Shown one piece after another: positions 1-12,785 of a stretch of 64,000 nt of DNA. The notes beneath the pieces are model-generated. The model was not told where the DNA came from. It was given only the letters and a program-made list of their open reading frames with translations, and did not search any database. The number at the start of each line of letters is the position of its first letter. Position 1 is the stretch's first letter. Source of the DNA: Beroe ovata (Eukaryota > Ctenophora > Nuda > Beroida > Beroidae); assembly GCA_946803715.1 (NCBI GenBank), contig CAMPET010000137.1, positions 1 to 64,000 on the forward strand, in the 5' to 3' direction. Position numbers and translations under genes: made by a program.

Positions 1-3000
1 GAGATACAACTCACGGCTCCTGTTGGCGGTAGGGGAGGTGTGGTCATCATAAAGAGGTTTATATCGATCATATTTGGACATATCTCGGAATTTATAGGAC
101 ACGATTTTTGTTTCATTTTCCGTTGGAAGAGTCTCTCCCTAACCAGCTTTATCCTGGTATGATCCTTTAGCACATGAATCACACTTTGTCTGTCCACTCT
201 TTCCCTGGGACGTTCCCTTTATACACGTGCTACACGTCTTACTCCCAGACTTCTCAGAATAACTGCCTGAAGAGAAGTACAGTATAAGTACTTTTATCTA
301 AACTCCGGATTTGAGATACGATGATTTTCCCCGATCCGTTGCCATGGTTACCCTATAAACACCGTGGCATCTCGCTTGGTTGTCATGGTATGATAACCCG
401 CTCCTTTCATTTGTTGTTATGACAACTATAACTTAACGCATGGCAACCTGCTCCTTCATACCTGGATCACACAGTGAACAAGTAGCAGATCCCGCCTTAT
501 CAGCATAAGATCCCGGAATGCACTCTGTACAGGAAGTAGAGTTATCAGCCGAGCTGCTGCCCGCTTCACACGATTTACACACTGCTGAACCAGTATCTGA
601 TGAGTAGGACCCAGCTTTGCACATTGCACATGCTTTGGTACTCGCTGAGTAGGAGCCTGCGGGAGTGGTTCAGAGGGGAGTGAATTCAGAGAGGATTGAA
701 TTCAGAGAGGAGTGGTTTAGAGAGGAGTGGAATCATGGAAATTCAGAGAGGGTGTGGTTGGGTGTCAAAGAGGGAATAGTGGAAATTCAGAGGAGGACTT
801 CTCTGACGATGGATATTGTTATACCTGCAGGGCAGGCTGTGCAGTTGGCTGACCCAGCATCAGCAGCTATGTTCCCAGCTGTGCAGTCAGAGCAGCTGGA
901 AGCCCCAGCTTTGTTATCGGTGGAAGTGCCAGCTGCACAACTGGAGCAGGATCCAGTACCGGGATCAGCTGCAAACTGTCCTGGAGAGGGAGTCGGTTTG
1001 ACAAATTCGTTCTTTCAATGAGATGTTTCCTAATAACTAAATAATTCATATCGTGATTGAGCAAAGATGCTCGTAGAGACGTTAGGAAGGTAGGCCCCTG
1101 ACACATTTTCGCGCGTTCCGTCTACACAACATTGCAATTAGGAAAGAGCTGTTCACTAACCTGCTGGACACGCTGTACACGAATCCTCCCCTCTGACCCC
1201 CTCAGTTGAGTACCCAGCCTCACAAGGTGTGCACTCTGCCCCACCCTCCTCGGAGGAGATTGTCCCCGCAGCGCACAGATTACACATCGTGGCATTGGCT
1301 ATGGAGAACGATCCCTTGGAGCAGAGAGGACAGGAAACTGTCCCGTTTTTGGGGGAATATGATCCTGCTTCGCATCCTGTACACACTGCAGAGCCTGTAA
1401 AATGGAGAGCTGGGTGTCAAACAAAGCTTCTCCTGGAATTTGCTAGATTTGTGGACCTATCTATCATAGGACTGATGAGTTTCGAAGTGACGTGACATAC
1501 AGCACCTCAGGAGAGCGAGTCAGGGCCTAAATTCGACCTGGAATCGATTCAGCGTCCAAAATTACCCAGGAATCGATGGTATTTACAGCGAAATTCAACC
1601 AAAAAAGTTTTCGTCGAATATCGGATCTCAGTATCGGTAGAAATGTTATCGATGATGCCCACACTTTTGTACGTCATTTTTGAAGGTCTCTAATGGAAGT
1701 TAAACAGGCACTTGGGACACCAATTTCTCACCAAGTCATCTCTCCTACTCTCATACTACAAGTAACAACTCTTTTCATGACCATATGAGATCCGCACTTG
1801 CCGTAAAGCCACGCCCAAATCACGATTTCAAACCCGTGGGAAGCTAAAGGTGCAAAAACATGAAAATCACTGGGACACACCGACACCAAAAATTATTTTA
1901 CCTGAAAATATAGTGGGAATGAGTGTTTCTGGCTTATTTTTTGACGTAGAATCCGAATCTGGAAGAATTATTAAGCTATCTCATCGAAAAATAGGTCAAA
2001 AATTGCATTTTCGTCTCACATGTGAGACTATATGTCCCGTGGCAGATAGCGCCTCAGGGAAGCAAGATAGGGCTAAAATTCGATCAGGAATCGATTCAGC
2101 GTCCAAAAATACATAGGAATCGATGGTATTTACATAAAAATCGACCAAAAAAGTTTTCGTCGAATATCGGATCTCAGTATCGGTAGAAATGTTATCGATG
2201 ATGCCCACACTTTTGTACGTCATTTTTGAAGGTCTCTAATGGAGGTTAAACAGGCACTTGGGACACCAATTTCTCACCAAGTCATCTCTCCTACTCTCAT
2301 ACTACAAGTAACAACTCTTTTCATGACCATATGAGATCCGCACTTGCCGTAAAGCCACGCCCAAATCACGATTTCAAACCCGTGGGAAGCTAAAGGTGCA
2401 AAAACATGAAAATCACTGGGACACACCGACACCAAAAATTATTTTACCTGAAAATTTAGTGGAAATAAGTGTTTCTGGCTTATTTTTTGACGTAGAATCC
2501 GAATCTGGAAAAATTATTCAGCTATCTCTTCGAGAAATAGGTCAAAAATTGCATTTTCGTCTAACATTTGAGACTCTAAGTCACGTGACAGACAGCACCT
2601 AAGGCAAGCGAGATATGGCTCTTATTTGACCGAGAATCGATTTAGCGTCCAAAAATACGTTGGAAACTTAACAGCGATATCAACCAGCATTCACAAAAAC
2701 TTAGAACTCAAAAACCCTTCGTTTTCGGAAACTTTAAAACTCTCTAAACCCACCGTTCTCTGCGGCATATGATCCGGGTGTACAAAGGATACACGCTGTG
2801 GCTCCGTCCTTGCCATTGGTAGAAGAGCCTGGTAAACAGAGAGCACACACAGCACTTCCTGATTGTGGTAATTTGTGATGATCAGTGAGTTTGGTAGGAT
2901 GAGTGCTTTATAATTATATTGTCAATTTATCTGTCAATTCTCTGTATTAAAGTCTAAAATAGAGTTATCAAGTGCTTGAATGATAAAGGGGCAGCTTCCA

Positions 3001-4991
3001 TTTCTGGAAAGATGCCAGATTAGCTACCTTTCTCTGCGGACACGGCCCCAGCTGGGCATGCGGTACACGCTGTAGATCCTGTCTGGTTGTTGGTAGACTC
3101 TCCTGCGTCACACGCCGAGCACTTGGCAGCTCCTGTGCAGTAAGATCACTGATCAGTCACCACGACTACCAGTTTTGTTACCATTATACCATAACATTGG
3201 CCATGATTCTGACCAAAACTTTGGCTTTGACGACCGAATAAATCAGGGCTGTTTCGCATGATGTGAATGATTTCAGGAATGAGTGAAATGACTGTGTCCT
3301 CCTACCCGCAGCCTCAGCAAAGTATCCCGCACTGCAGGTTGTACAGGATGTCGACCCCTTCTCCCCGTCTGTGGAGCTGCCCGCAGCACAGTCCGTACAC
3401 GTGGCCGATCCTGTGTAGAGGCCGAGGGTTGCCATGGTGATTGGTATAGTGAGTGTACGGGAGAAAAGTTGTCACGGTTATGTGAGCACGTGTTCGAGCG
3501 GTTGTCATGGTGATGAGAGAGTGTCATGCGGTGATCGGTGAAATGAGTGTACCCACCCTTTTTTTCACTGATGGATCCCGCAGCACAAGGATCACACTTG
3601 CTGGCACCAGTCTTGTTATCGGTGGAAGTACCGGCATTGCAGGGGGAACACGTGGCTGAACCCTTCTTCTCCGCATACTGCCCTATGTGGAGTGTGAGGT
3701 CGTGATCATGACATGTGTAATTTCATCCTAGTTTCATTCCAAAGCGACTATAGACTATAAATAATCGAGAGTGGTTGAAAAAAACGACTATAGCAAATCC
3801 CCGGAATTCTATAGTTTGTCTAGTATCATGATCTCTCGGCGGATACCGGCATCACAGGGTGTGCACTCCGATGCCCCTCCCTTCCCCTCGGTAGAGTGTC
3901 CGACATGGCACTCCGAGCACTTGTCAGCTCCATCTTTGTCAGTTATTGTACCAGCACTGCACTCAGTACAGATCGTGGCGTTGCCTGTGGAGTATATGTG
4001 AGTCTGATGTTTGGCATCTGGCCAATTTTGTCTCTTCTAAAAGGAACTCTAGGGTTTGCCCTCTGAAACTACTAAGCAAAGTTTTTTTTCAAGGATTTTT
4101 CTCCCCACCCCCCCTAAAATTTCGATTCTCATCAATCAATCCTGTGCACTGACCGGAGGAGTAGGTTCCCTTGGTACAGGTTTGGCAGGTGACAGTTCCA
4201 TTCTTATCTGAGTAACTTCCCGCAGCACATCCTTCACAGGTCGCTGAACCTAGGGGGGGAGAGACAGGTTGTTAGGTTTTGGAGTATCGCTTGTTTTCGG
4301 AGGCATCGATACCATCAAATCATCAAACCGATGGTAGAAATTTTGCAAAATATTGATTGATGAACAAGTTTTTCATCGGCCTCCCACAGTCTTACCACTC
4401 TTGTCTGTGTAAGTCCCTGGCTTGCACAGTCCACACTCTGTCTGCCCAGGCTGATCATCAGTAGAGGACCCAGCATCGCACGCAGTACAGTTCGCTGCCC
4501 CCTCCGCAGCACTCACAGTCCCAGCTTCACACAGATTACAGGAGGATGCAGCAGATTTGTTGTCAGTGGAGGATCCCGCAGCACACTTGGAGCAGGAGGG
4601 TGTGCCCTTGTCTGCAGCATACTGACCTGGAGAGTGGGTTAGTATTTGTACTCCTTGGGACTGGGAGAACAACTTGGGATTTTCAACGGTTTTTAACTTT
4701 TTCAAGGTTGGTATTTATTAATTCAGTATTGGGATTTATCTCTGATCCCACCTATGAGTATGATCATGTCCGCCTTACCTGGACTGCACGCTGTGCACGT
4801 GGCTGCACCCCTCACCCCACCAGTAGAGTACCCAGCCCCACACTCCGTGCACTCTGTCGCCCCCTCCTTCTCTGCAACACTCCCCGCGTTGCACAGATTA
4901 CACATGGTCGCGTTACCGATGGAGAATGAGCCAGCGGCGCAGGTCGAGCAGACTGTGGTCCCGTTTTTGGGGGAGTAGGTCCCAGCTGCAC
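1..4991 (-). CDS. Partial duplicate of the cysteine-repeat/kringle gene (exons 10-22 equivalent)
   Basis: This block is a near-identical copy of the middle of the gene at 18934-28662. Its exons match, one for one and with identical lengths, exons 22 to 10 of that gene: 1-19 (partial), 144-266, 462-656, 825-980, 1161-1394, 2754-2858, 3028-3132, 3306-3410, 3557-3682, 3847-3984, 4154-4249, 4396-4626 and 4779-4991 (truncated; the full exon would be 234 nt). All are phase 1 at both ends, keep GT-AG borders and have open frames, so there is no sign of decay. They encode CxxC-type GCC2/GCC3 (ephrin-receptor-like) repeats. The copy runs off the left edge of the window and stops abruptly at an N inside exon 10. 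The intron between the exon-17 and exon-18 equivalents carries fewer units of the ~546-bp repeat than the second copy. It may be a true duplicate gene or the other haplotype wrongly placed beside its allele. Confidence 0.75.
1490..2660. repeat. ~546-bp tandem repeat array inside an intron (copy 1)
   Basis: Two units plus flanking part-units lie in the intron between the exon-17 and exon-18 equivalents. The phrase starting aggtctctaatgga recurs at about 1684 and 2230, a 546-bp period. The same repeat family occurs at 22005-23712 and 31535-32960, and a fragment follows the N at 4992. Each unit contains an ~88-codon open frame starting at the gtgcaaaaac block; see findings. Confidence 0.85.
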
Positions 4992-4992
4992 N
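4992..4992. other. Single-N contig join that truncates the duplicate gene
   Basis: One N separates exon 10 of the duplicate gene from a fragment of the ~546-bp repeat. The intact second copy continues through the rest of exon 10 at the equivalent point (about 26078-26098), so the break is an assembly join and not a natural gene end. Confidence 0.8.
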
Positions 4993-5440
4993 GAATCTGG
5001 AAGAATTATTCAGCTATCTCTTCGACAAATAGGTCAAAAATTGCATTTTCGTTTCACATGTGAGACTCTAAGTCACGTGACAGATATCACGTCAGGGAAA
5101 CGAGATAGGGCTACAATTCGGTCAGTAATCGATTCAGCGTCCGAAAATACGTAGGAATCGATGGTATTTTTATTGAAGACCGACAATTGGTTCCAATAAC
5201 CCTTCATCCACCTGAAACATGTCAATTTAAGTTAGCATTTGAGGATAGCTCCAAATCGGATTATGCTATGGTATTCTATCTTACTTCAAGTACCTTAAGA
5301 AACTCGGGCAGCAAGAATTTCACGTCAATCTGATAATTGGTTTCCATGTTGAGGGCCGCCATAACCCCTTATCCACCCAAAACATGAAAGTTTAATTGAG
5401 GTTTTGAGGATAGCTATCATAGCTCAATTATAAAAGGCAG
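4993..5440. repeat. Fragment of the ~546-bp repeat plus a diverged flanking repeat
   Basis: The first ~180 bases (gaatctggaagaattatt onward) match the 3' part of the 546-bp unit. The next stretch, with the phrase ccacctgaaacatg and then gaggatagct, matches the flank of the array at 32840-32960. It recurs in diverged form at about 5335-5420 (ccacccaaaacatg, then gaggatagct). Confidence 0.7.
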
Positions 5441-5449
5441 CCATGAAAT

Positions 5450-7200
5450 TCGCAAAGGACCCATAAGATCTAGAAAGCGGTCATGAGATCCAATTGAGTA
5501 TACTGAATAGTCACAAATATCTGCGATATAAGCTTGCACGTGTGATCTCATTTCATCGATTGAATCCATCGGTGATTGCACATGCTGAAACTTGTTAGGA
5601 TGAATGAGATAAGTTTTCTCATCTTCATCTCATTTCAATATCCACCGTTTATCTTATAAATCTCATTCATCATTGCTTCCATTGGGAGCAACCGCTGGCC
5701 CCATTCTCAATTTGAAACATGAGTCATGCAAGTTTCTAGATAGATATTCCCAAATCGGACTATTTTATTTCAAGGTTAAACCGAGGCGGAAACGAAAGAG
5801 GAGTAGATCTGATAGACGGCCAGTGCAGGACGGTTCACAACTCTCCGCATCTGTTAGTCAAGGAGACACTCAGAGGTTACTATAATCTGTATCTAATTAA
5901 TGCAGTCCCAGCAACAATCAAAGCAGCAGTCTTTGCTACAGTTTCATACCTTAGCAACAGTCTCTCTTATAATAACTGTCTACAAATTGTGTCCGTGTGT
6001 TTTGCAACTGTATATATTACACTATGAAAACTGCGTACTACATAAATATTTGAGATCCATACTATGCAGTTAGTGATCACATTGATGTGGTTAGAAATAG
6101 ATGGACATTGGACCCGCGTACTCTTTCTCCCCACAAGCGGGACAGCGAGCGATATCATAGCCGCAGATATTGTGTTGCTCCGAGTGTTGCTCACCAAGAT
6201 GCTGAAGCAACACATTATGATGTTGTGGAAATGAAATGTGGCATGGTGTGTGGTTTCCTTCCATTAATTATGCTGTCTCCGTGATTGATTGGGAAAGGTT
6301 AGCGTTGGTGTTTTCATATGGTTGTGCTCCGTTGCTCTGATAAAGGTTGAGATGGATACTATTTCCGCTTTCATTCTGTTCGTCATGATATAGAAATGTC
6401 ATGATCTATGCCCCAGTGCCCCACTGAGATCTATCACGGGAGCGTTAGCATTTCCAAGTCTCACGCTCTCCTGGGTGACGTTTATCAAAGATGTCAAGTT
6501 CTGAGAGCATCCAATCTGCGCAAAGATCAGCTATAAACGTTTATAGATATACCTCGTATACTACGATTTGAAAAATCTGTTTAGTCCACCTTAAACGATC
6601 TAAAAAAGTAAAAATTCGCTTCTTACGGCAGGGGGAACTGTCTTTGATTAAAGTTAAAGATACCCCGCAAAATTTGCTTATCTCTCTGACAATTTGCAAT
6701 CCAAAGTCGAAACATTGCCGTGTATCCCGCGCCTAACCACTGCCACCTATTTTAGGTATAATTATAGCCAGAGCTACAGGTGAATACATTGTATATCGGT
6801 TTCTGATTAAGTTAAACAGAGTTGATTTGATCCATCTTCATATACGCGAGAACGGCTCAGAACGAACCCATATAATAAGAGTTCTTTAATCTTTGTTCTT
6901 CATATGATTTGTGTGTCCATCTATGCCGTTCATGAAGATATCATATTTGTGTAGGCTCGAGCGTGATTTTCAGTCTATACTCTATGCTATAGAGGGAGGG
7001 TACTACAGTGTTTAGTTAACAGTATTGTGATTTGTGATTTCATTCATTCCATCTTCTAACAGCTCTGAAGCCCTTTCATCCTTTGGTCTTTGACCGCTAT
7101 GTCATGCATGGGATTATGTCACGTTTCGGATCATTTTGTACGGATCATTTCGAACTAATTGATCCCCTTGTTTTGTTAAAAACAGGTTTTTAAACACTCC
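5450..7200. other. No confident gene
   Basis: I see no splice-bounded coding segment I would defend. Two short plus-strand open stretches (5775-5885, arginine/lysine-rich, and 6087-6284) could be exons and are discussed under rejected items. A pyrimidine-rich acceptor at the right edge (ending 7216) opens the next gene. Confidence 0.5.
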
Positions 7201-7216
7201 CTCTTCTCTCCCGCAG

Positions 7217-8438
7217 CTTGAGAACAGAAATGGAGAACACAGACACATGCCGAGACTTCCCAACCGCATCCGAGCTCAGCCAATCAGATTTCAGAACGGC
7301 ACCCGGCAGCCAATCAGACCTTGCTGCTGGTCCTGCCAGCCAATCAGAGAGCGCCACCGCGTGTAACGGTCGATGCTCCCCGAGGCTTGAGAAGATCAGT
7401 GATGCGAGTCTGGTTGCTTATAACACCGATACTGTGGAGTCTGTGGTAGAGAATGGGGAGGAGGGGGAGGAAGTGAAGTTTGACATCCCTCTCGTTTCCT
7501 CGGGTGAGCTTCGTGATATCGCTTTATTTAGTCTCAGATAGGGAATTCGACGTCATCATTTACATGATCATTTACATGATCAGTTATCACCTCAGGAATT
7601 GTCTTAGTTTAGAACTAAATCACTTGGACTCCCCCTCGGATTTGCCTCAGTTCACACTTGAGTCACTCCTCCCTCCACAGTTTTACTGGACACAGAAGAG
7701 AATCTGGGTGACATAGTGAAGCAGGAATTAGGGGCGGAGGAAGATCCAACACTTAGCAGTGGATCTGTGGAGGACTGGGTATGATGTTTCTCTTCGTTAT
7801 TTCTAACATTGATTCTCATCTCACAATCTCTCTGTGACCACTGATCCTGTTCTTTACATGAAAACGTCACCGAACGGCGAGAACAGATCATCTAAATTTG
7901 ATCACCCATCAACCTCTCATCCTACCATTCCCCTCATCATCATCTCCCCTATGAAATATTTCCCCTGACCTTTTCCCCCACAGACAGACGGTAAGAGTAG
8001 GAGTGAGTGGGAGTTGCAGGTCCTTCGGGACGTTATCAAACACTTTGAGGAGGATTTGGCAGAGTCGGAGCAGATACTGGAGGAGAAGAAACAGAGGGAT
8101 CGGAGGATCAGGTAATAAATTGATCCTTCTTCCTTGTTAGAGAACTTACTTTCAATTGTCTAAAATTATCGTGAAGAGTTTTGAAGAGTACTCTACCTTT
8201 TTGCCAAGTCCAGTTTCCCAAGTTCCTCGAAATTTCTCACATACTCCACCTCCCCTTCAGAATGGAGATTAAGATGCTGAGAACACAGATCGCTGTCCAT
8301 GAGATGGACCAACGCCTCCGTTCAGAGTTCAAACCCCAGCACACTTCCACCCCTCGACCTGGCAAGGTTCCAAAAGAAGCAGCTCACAAATTGAAGAACA
8401 GGACCGCTTTTGATTCCTTTCTCCTCGCTGAAAAGTGA
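7217..8438 (+). CDS. Small charged coiled-coil protein, four exons, family not recognised
   Basis: Exons 7217-7503 (ATG at 7230), 7681-7778, 7984-8111 and 8261-8438 join in frame through GT-AG introns and give 225 residues ending at TGA 8436-8438. The acceptors are strong (ccctccacag, ttttcccccacag, ccccttcag). The N-terminal part is rich in Ser, Glu and Asp, with three SQSD/SQSE-type repeats around residues 14-40. The middle (exons 3-4) is a Glu/Lys/Arg-rich heptad-like stretch, from DVIKHFEEDLAESEQ to RSEF, likely a coiled coil. There is no signal peptide or membrane segment, so a cytoplasmic or nuclear protein is likely. The reading frame is open from the acceptor to the ATG, so an upstream coding exon is possible. 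The 3' end is uncertain: coding-like exons follow at 8512-8826 but need a one-base frame change near 8408. Function unknown. Confidence 0.65.
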
Positions 8439-8511
8439 TTGGCTGGTTGTAAGTTTTGTTGAATTTTGGTTTAATGTAATATTTTGTCAGATATTTTTGC
8501 TTATTTCGCAG

Positions 8512-8826
8512 GAAAATGATCCAAAAGACGCAGATCTGCAAACTTTTTCATTGACACCCAAACCTTTACCCCCAAAAAACAGTTTCATCAAGAATTTGAT
8601 TCTTGATTCCCCTTTTCCGCTGAAAGCTGACATCAAGTAATAACTCTAAGTGATGTAATATTTCAGCAAGTTTGTTAAATTCATTTCAGATTTCAGTCAG
8701 GAGAATCACAATTTCGTCTTGTTTCGGCAATCTCAAAGTGTCACCCTCCTTCAGTCACTCACTTCACTTTCTCCCAAGTTCTCCTCTTCAGATCTCAGCA
8801 TATTCATCTCAGACCACAGTGAGTGA
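8512..8826 (+). CDS. Probable further exons of the coiled-coil gene, out of frame with its stop
   Basis: Exon 8512-8636 follows acceptor tttcgcag and begins ENDPKDADLQTF. It ends at AA|GTAATA. Exon 8697-8826 (acceptor atttcag) completes the codon and reads QENHNFVLFRQSQ through to SDHSE and TGA. These two join in phase. A strong donor (GTT|GTAAGT at 8449) precedes them, but the frame reaching it differs by one base from the frame that stops at 8436. Dropping one T from the run at 8408-8411 would connect everything. This could be a base-call error, a real frameshift, or an alternative isoform or 3'UTR exons. Confidence 0.4.
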
Positions 8827-8839
8827 GATTTTAGTTAAC

Positions 8840-9629
8840 TTCCCTAACATATACGTGCCTGCCCCAAATTTTTACGCAATTGTCAGTGAGGAAAAGTGAA
8901 ACATGGTTTAAAATCGTAGCAGTGATATGCATTATTATCAAGGAGATAATAGGATAAATAAGTTATCAAATACGCAGGAATAACTCAATGAAAATCAACA
9001 CCGAAACAGAAATTTTCCCCATCCAAGATTTCAAACCATCGATTTTGATTTTTTTCGAGATTTTCCGGTTTTTTTCGACGGAATCCTTGGAAGAGGTGAA
9101 ATTCCTGAATACGAAAATCAACTTTGTTAGGCTTCATGGTGCCATCCTTAATTCATAAGCCTATCGCAAATAAATATCACCAAAACAAATACTAGAATTC
9201 ATGTCAACGAATCAAGCTTGTATAGTTGACTCGAATAAACTTGACTGAATCATTCAGTGTTAGTTAAACTTAAACTTGTTGCAAGCATTATTATTAAGTT
9301 GGTATATCACAAAAGTTCGAATTGGGGTTCTTAAACAAAGTCTGTGGAATATTTATCTATATAGGGGCAAAACACGGCTTCTGTTTTTCTCAAAGATAAG
9401 TAAGTTCTAAACCTAGGTTTTTTATCGCTATGGGTAGTCTAATGGTGGCCTAGTTTTATCTGAAGAATAGCTCTGAACACAACTTTTCTACTTCACCAAC
9501 CAACATTAAACACATCCAATCATAAAATAACTGAAAAATATATCACAAAAACTCAATGAATGAACCTTTACTAAATGCAAGTTAGATGGGGTATGATAAA
9601 TTTTAGGATAAAAGAATTCCTTGGTGTTT
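8840..9629. other. Intergenic, no gene seen
   Basis: AT-rich sequence between the convergent coiled-coil gene and the secreted-protein gene. I see no splice-bounded coding segment. Confidence 0.6.
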
Positions 9630-10427
9630 TTAGTTATCAGGTAATATTATGCTCGCGACAAAAGCCTTGCAGTAGATGTTTTTACAGCAATTTAGGTTGT
9701 CAGATTGGTCACCGATGTTGCATATCATTGACACCTTTCTGCACTCTGAAAACAGGATCAGTTGTTTGATAAAAACCTCGCCAACACAAACCAATAACAC
9801 AAAGTATAGTCTGGTGCATTGTCTTTTTTCAACTCGAATTACCCATTAATTGCCTGTTAATTACCAATTAATTAACCATTAACTTACTTGATAAACTAGC
9901 CTGGAACTCCTCTGGATGCTCCCTCAACAGGTGGCGACAATCGTGACCTCCGTGCCAGTCATCGTACAGCTTCCACCACTCCGAAAAACAGTTCCGGGGA
10001 ATCTTAGTCTTGGGATAGGTCGAGCACGCTGACGTGGACCGTTTAGCGACGGAATTCTGAGGAGGGGAAGGGGATTAAGATTAGGAGCAGATTGGAATGT
10101 TTCGTGCCCTATTTTATCGCTAGGTTGCCACGAAAACCTATTTAATCGCAAGATTCTTTGGTTCATACGTTGTCATGGAAACGTAATATGTTCTAGAACC
10201 TATTTCCTCTTTATTAACATTCCTCATGAGTGGCCCCACACATATTCCCAAATCAACGCCAAAAACGGAAGAATTGTCCTAATAATAATAGCAAAAATGA
10301 ACATATTTTCACTGCCAGTGCTTTTTCTCACCTGAATTTGGTTAGTCTCCATCTCACTACAGGAACATTGTTGGGTCATGAGATGCACAGAGATAGTGAC
10401 TAGGAGTAACTGACTGAATACTTTCAT
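9630..10427 (-). CDS. Small secreted cysteine-rich protein, three exons
   Basis: Exons (minus strand) 10332-10427, 9888-10056 and 9630-9745 join in phase (0, then 1) with GT-AG borders and give 126 residues. The start MKVFSQLLLVTISVHLM is a clear signal peptide, with likely cleavage before or near the CSC segment. A dibasic KR follows (residues 36-37), so a propeptide cut is possible. The remaining ~90 residues hold cysteines in NCFSEWWKLYDDWHGGHDC, then SKCRKVSMIC, then NCCKNIYC, suggesting a disulphide-stabilised extracellular fold. The family is not recognised. It could be a secreted signalling, matrix or defence peptide; nothing in the sequence decides. The gene lies tail-to-tail with the coiled-coil gene. 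Both splice donors are good (CAG|GTGAGA, TCAA|GTAAGT), which supports the model. Confidence 0.65.
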
Positions 10428-11811
10428 ATCTGATATGTGTTCTATCTGTGTGTGTACTAAGCTATGTAGGGAGGTATGGTTAGCTTTTCAATTATTCCAA
10501 GTCGTGAAGGAATAAGGAATCACGAGAATTGAAAATGTCTTATTCGAGGTGCAAAATCATCGAGAAAATGACAGATCAGAGTACACTATGACTCAAAAAT
10601 CACGAACCCTATATTACACTGGAATGTCCTCATCATGAAAACAGAGCCTCTCCCCAGCAACAATGACCAGAATGGACAGATGCCAGACATAATCGGTTTA
10701 AACAATTGTTATCCAGCACTCCTTCAATGATAAATATCTGTGTGTGTGGTACAATGAGCAATGTAAGGAACAATGGACAAGGTCACTCATCTCACTATAG
10801 TGCGCATAATATGACATGTTGGGGGATCGAAGGAAGGGGGATGGAGGAATGTCTGACATAACGTTTTGACACCTCATTCTGTGACGTCATAAGCTGGAAT
10901 TTTGTGAGCAATGCAAGTGAAATATCTGTGTATGACCTTATTTGGGCATTTATCTGCGGTACGCGTTCGTTTTTGTCCTGAATGATGCGTTTTTGACCTA
11001 GATGATGAGCAATAGATTCGTATCAAATGCAATAAGTTCTAAAAACAACTCTACTATCAAATGAAATATAAGCTGATTTGATACATTTGAGCTTGATGTG
11101 AGACCGTCAAATAAACTTTTGTAAGAAGTAAAAATAACTTCTTACATCGGCAGTTGTCTTTGAAGAGCAACTCTTGGCAAGCACCTTCTTCTCTGCCATT
11201 GCAAGCTCAGATAAAATTGGTGTGAAAATTGATAAGATCATACGGTTACAGAAATTATAGCCGTGGAAGTGCAGAAATGAGAAATTAAAAAGTTGCATTG
11301 CGAATAATCATGGTATTGGCAGAAATGAGCGATTACAGATGATTATTATGAAGCGTTCAAAAAATGGATAAATTCCGAGTTCGACCTTTCAACGCATGAC
11401 CAAGCTTGGAGACATCCGAATAATCAGTTCGATGAGGGTGTCAAGTATTTAATCATGAACAATCCCAGTTTTATAGTAATTGTCCTGGAAATAGACAGAC
11501 ACAGGTGTGCTGAGTAGCAATAACTTTGCGGAGGAGTCACTATGGGAACCAATTTTATAGCGGAAGTGACAATCCACCGACATGAACGATGCAGCTGTAA
11601 AGCAGCGAGAGTGGTTGGGTATGCTTCACACAAACATATCGAGTACTTATGTTGCCATAGAAACTGGTAATCTATCACGTGTTGCTATAGAAACGATGTG
11701 ATAGATTGCCAGTTACCTGACTACCCTGATTGACACACCGGTGTTACACAGACACCTGTGTGTGAAGTCTCCCAGGCATGAAACTCCCCTGACAAAACAC
11801 TACTTCCCATG

Positions 11812-11813
<2 letters not shown>

Positions 11814-11849
<36 letters not shown>
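11814..11849. repeat. (TG)n microsatellite abutting a gap
   Basis: Uninterrupted TG dinucleotides run straight into a 426-base N gap (11850-12275), so the true length of the run is unknown. Confidence 0.95.
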
Positions 11850-12275
11850 NNNNNNNNNNNNNNNNNNNNNNNNNNNNNNNNNNNNNNNNNNNNNNNNNNN
11901 NNNNNNNNNNNNNNNNNNNNNNNNNNNNNNNNNNNNNNNNNNNNNNNNNNNNNNNNNNNNNNNNNNNNNNNNNNNNNNNNNNNNNNNNNNNNNNNNNNNN
12001 NNNNNNNNNNNNNNNNNNNNNNNNNNNNNNNNNNNNNNNNNNNNNNNNNNNNNNNNNNNNNNNNNNNNNNNNNNNNNNNNNNNNNNNNNNNNNNNNNNNN
12101 NNNNNNNNNNNNNNNNNNNNNNNNNNNNNNNNNNNNNNNNNNNNNNNNNNNNNNNNNNNNNNNNNNNNNNNNNNNNNNNNNNNNNNNNNNNNNNNNNNNN
12201 NNNNNNNNNNNNNNNNNNNNNNNNNNNNNNNNNNNNNNNNNNNNNNNNNNNNNNNNNNNNNNNNNNNNNNNNNNN
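11850..12275. other. Assembly gap, 426 Ns
   Basis: Unsequenced bases. Open frames drawn across it are meaningless. Confidence 0.99.
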
Positions 12276-12739
12276 TTGATGGGACCGCGCAAACCATGAA
12301 ACTCGAGCCGATCAATTTGCCTGGAATCTGCATATTTGTCTTGATTTGAAGTGTGCGTGTTTTTCAGATGACAAATTAGAGTGTGATGCATTAAAGTGGG
12401 AAATCTTAATGGGTACGAATGTTTGATGGATGAAATGGTTCCTGTATGTACTGGAACGAACTGCCGGTAGATTTCACTGATATATACTGTACTGTCGATA
12501 ATGGAAGTGAGTGTGTTTCAATGGCCAGGGAGTGAGTGGAGATAGATGATAATAGTCAACTACTTCAACTTGGTGATGCATTGTCTTGCCTGGAATCAAA
12601 TGGAGATGGGGGAGCATACACTAAGTATAGCTGATTATAGTAGCCTATCTCTCTATCTGTCTCGCATGCAGGATGGAGTGTGTGTGTGTGGGGGGGGGAT
12701 GAAAATAATGTTTAAAACAGGTGGCAACTAGGGTAGGGT

Positions 12740-12785
12740 ACCCTTGACACCATTCTCTTTGACACCACTATTCGACACCAATAGA
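12740..12785 (-). repeat. AGTGGTGTCAA-type minisatellite patch
   Basis: Three diverged copies of TTGACACCA-type words (the minus orientation of AGTGGTGTCAAG), spaced about 17-20 bases. Confidence 0.6.

Noticed and set aside
5775-5885. Arg/Lys-rich plus-strand open stretch (VKPRRKRKRSRSD...) with a possible in-phase link to the exon at 7217
   Set aside because: Both the acceptor (ttcaag) and the donor (gttact) are weak, so I do not include it in the gene model.
6087-6284. Plus-strand 65-codon open frame
   Set aside because: A second frame over the same bases looks equally plausible and neither has good splice borders.
11107-11298. Minus-strand frame with MAEKKVLAKSCSSKTTAD before a GTAAGA donor
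   Set aside because: Possible first exon, but only 18 codons are convincing and no partner exon is evident.
11809-12349. Long open frames across the N gap
   Set aside because: They consist of translated Ns and TG dinucleotide repeats.
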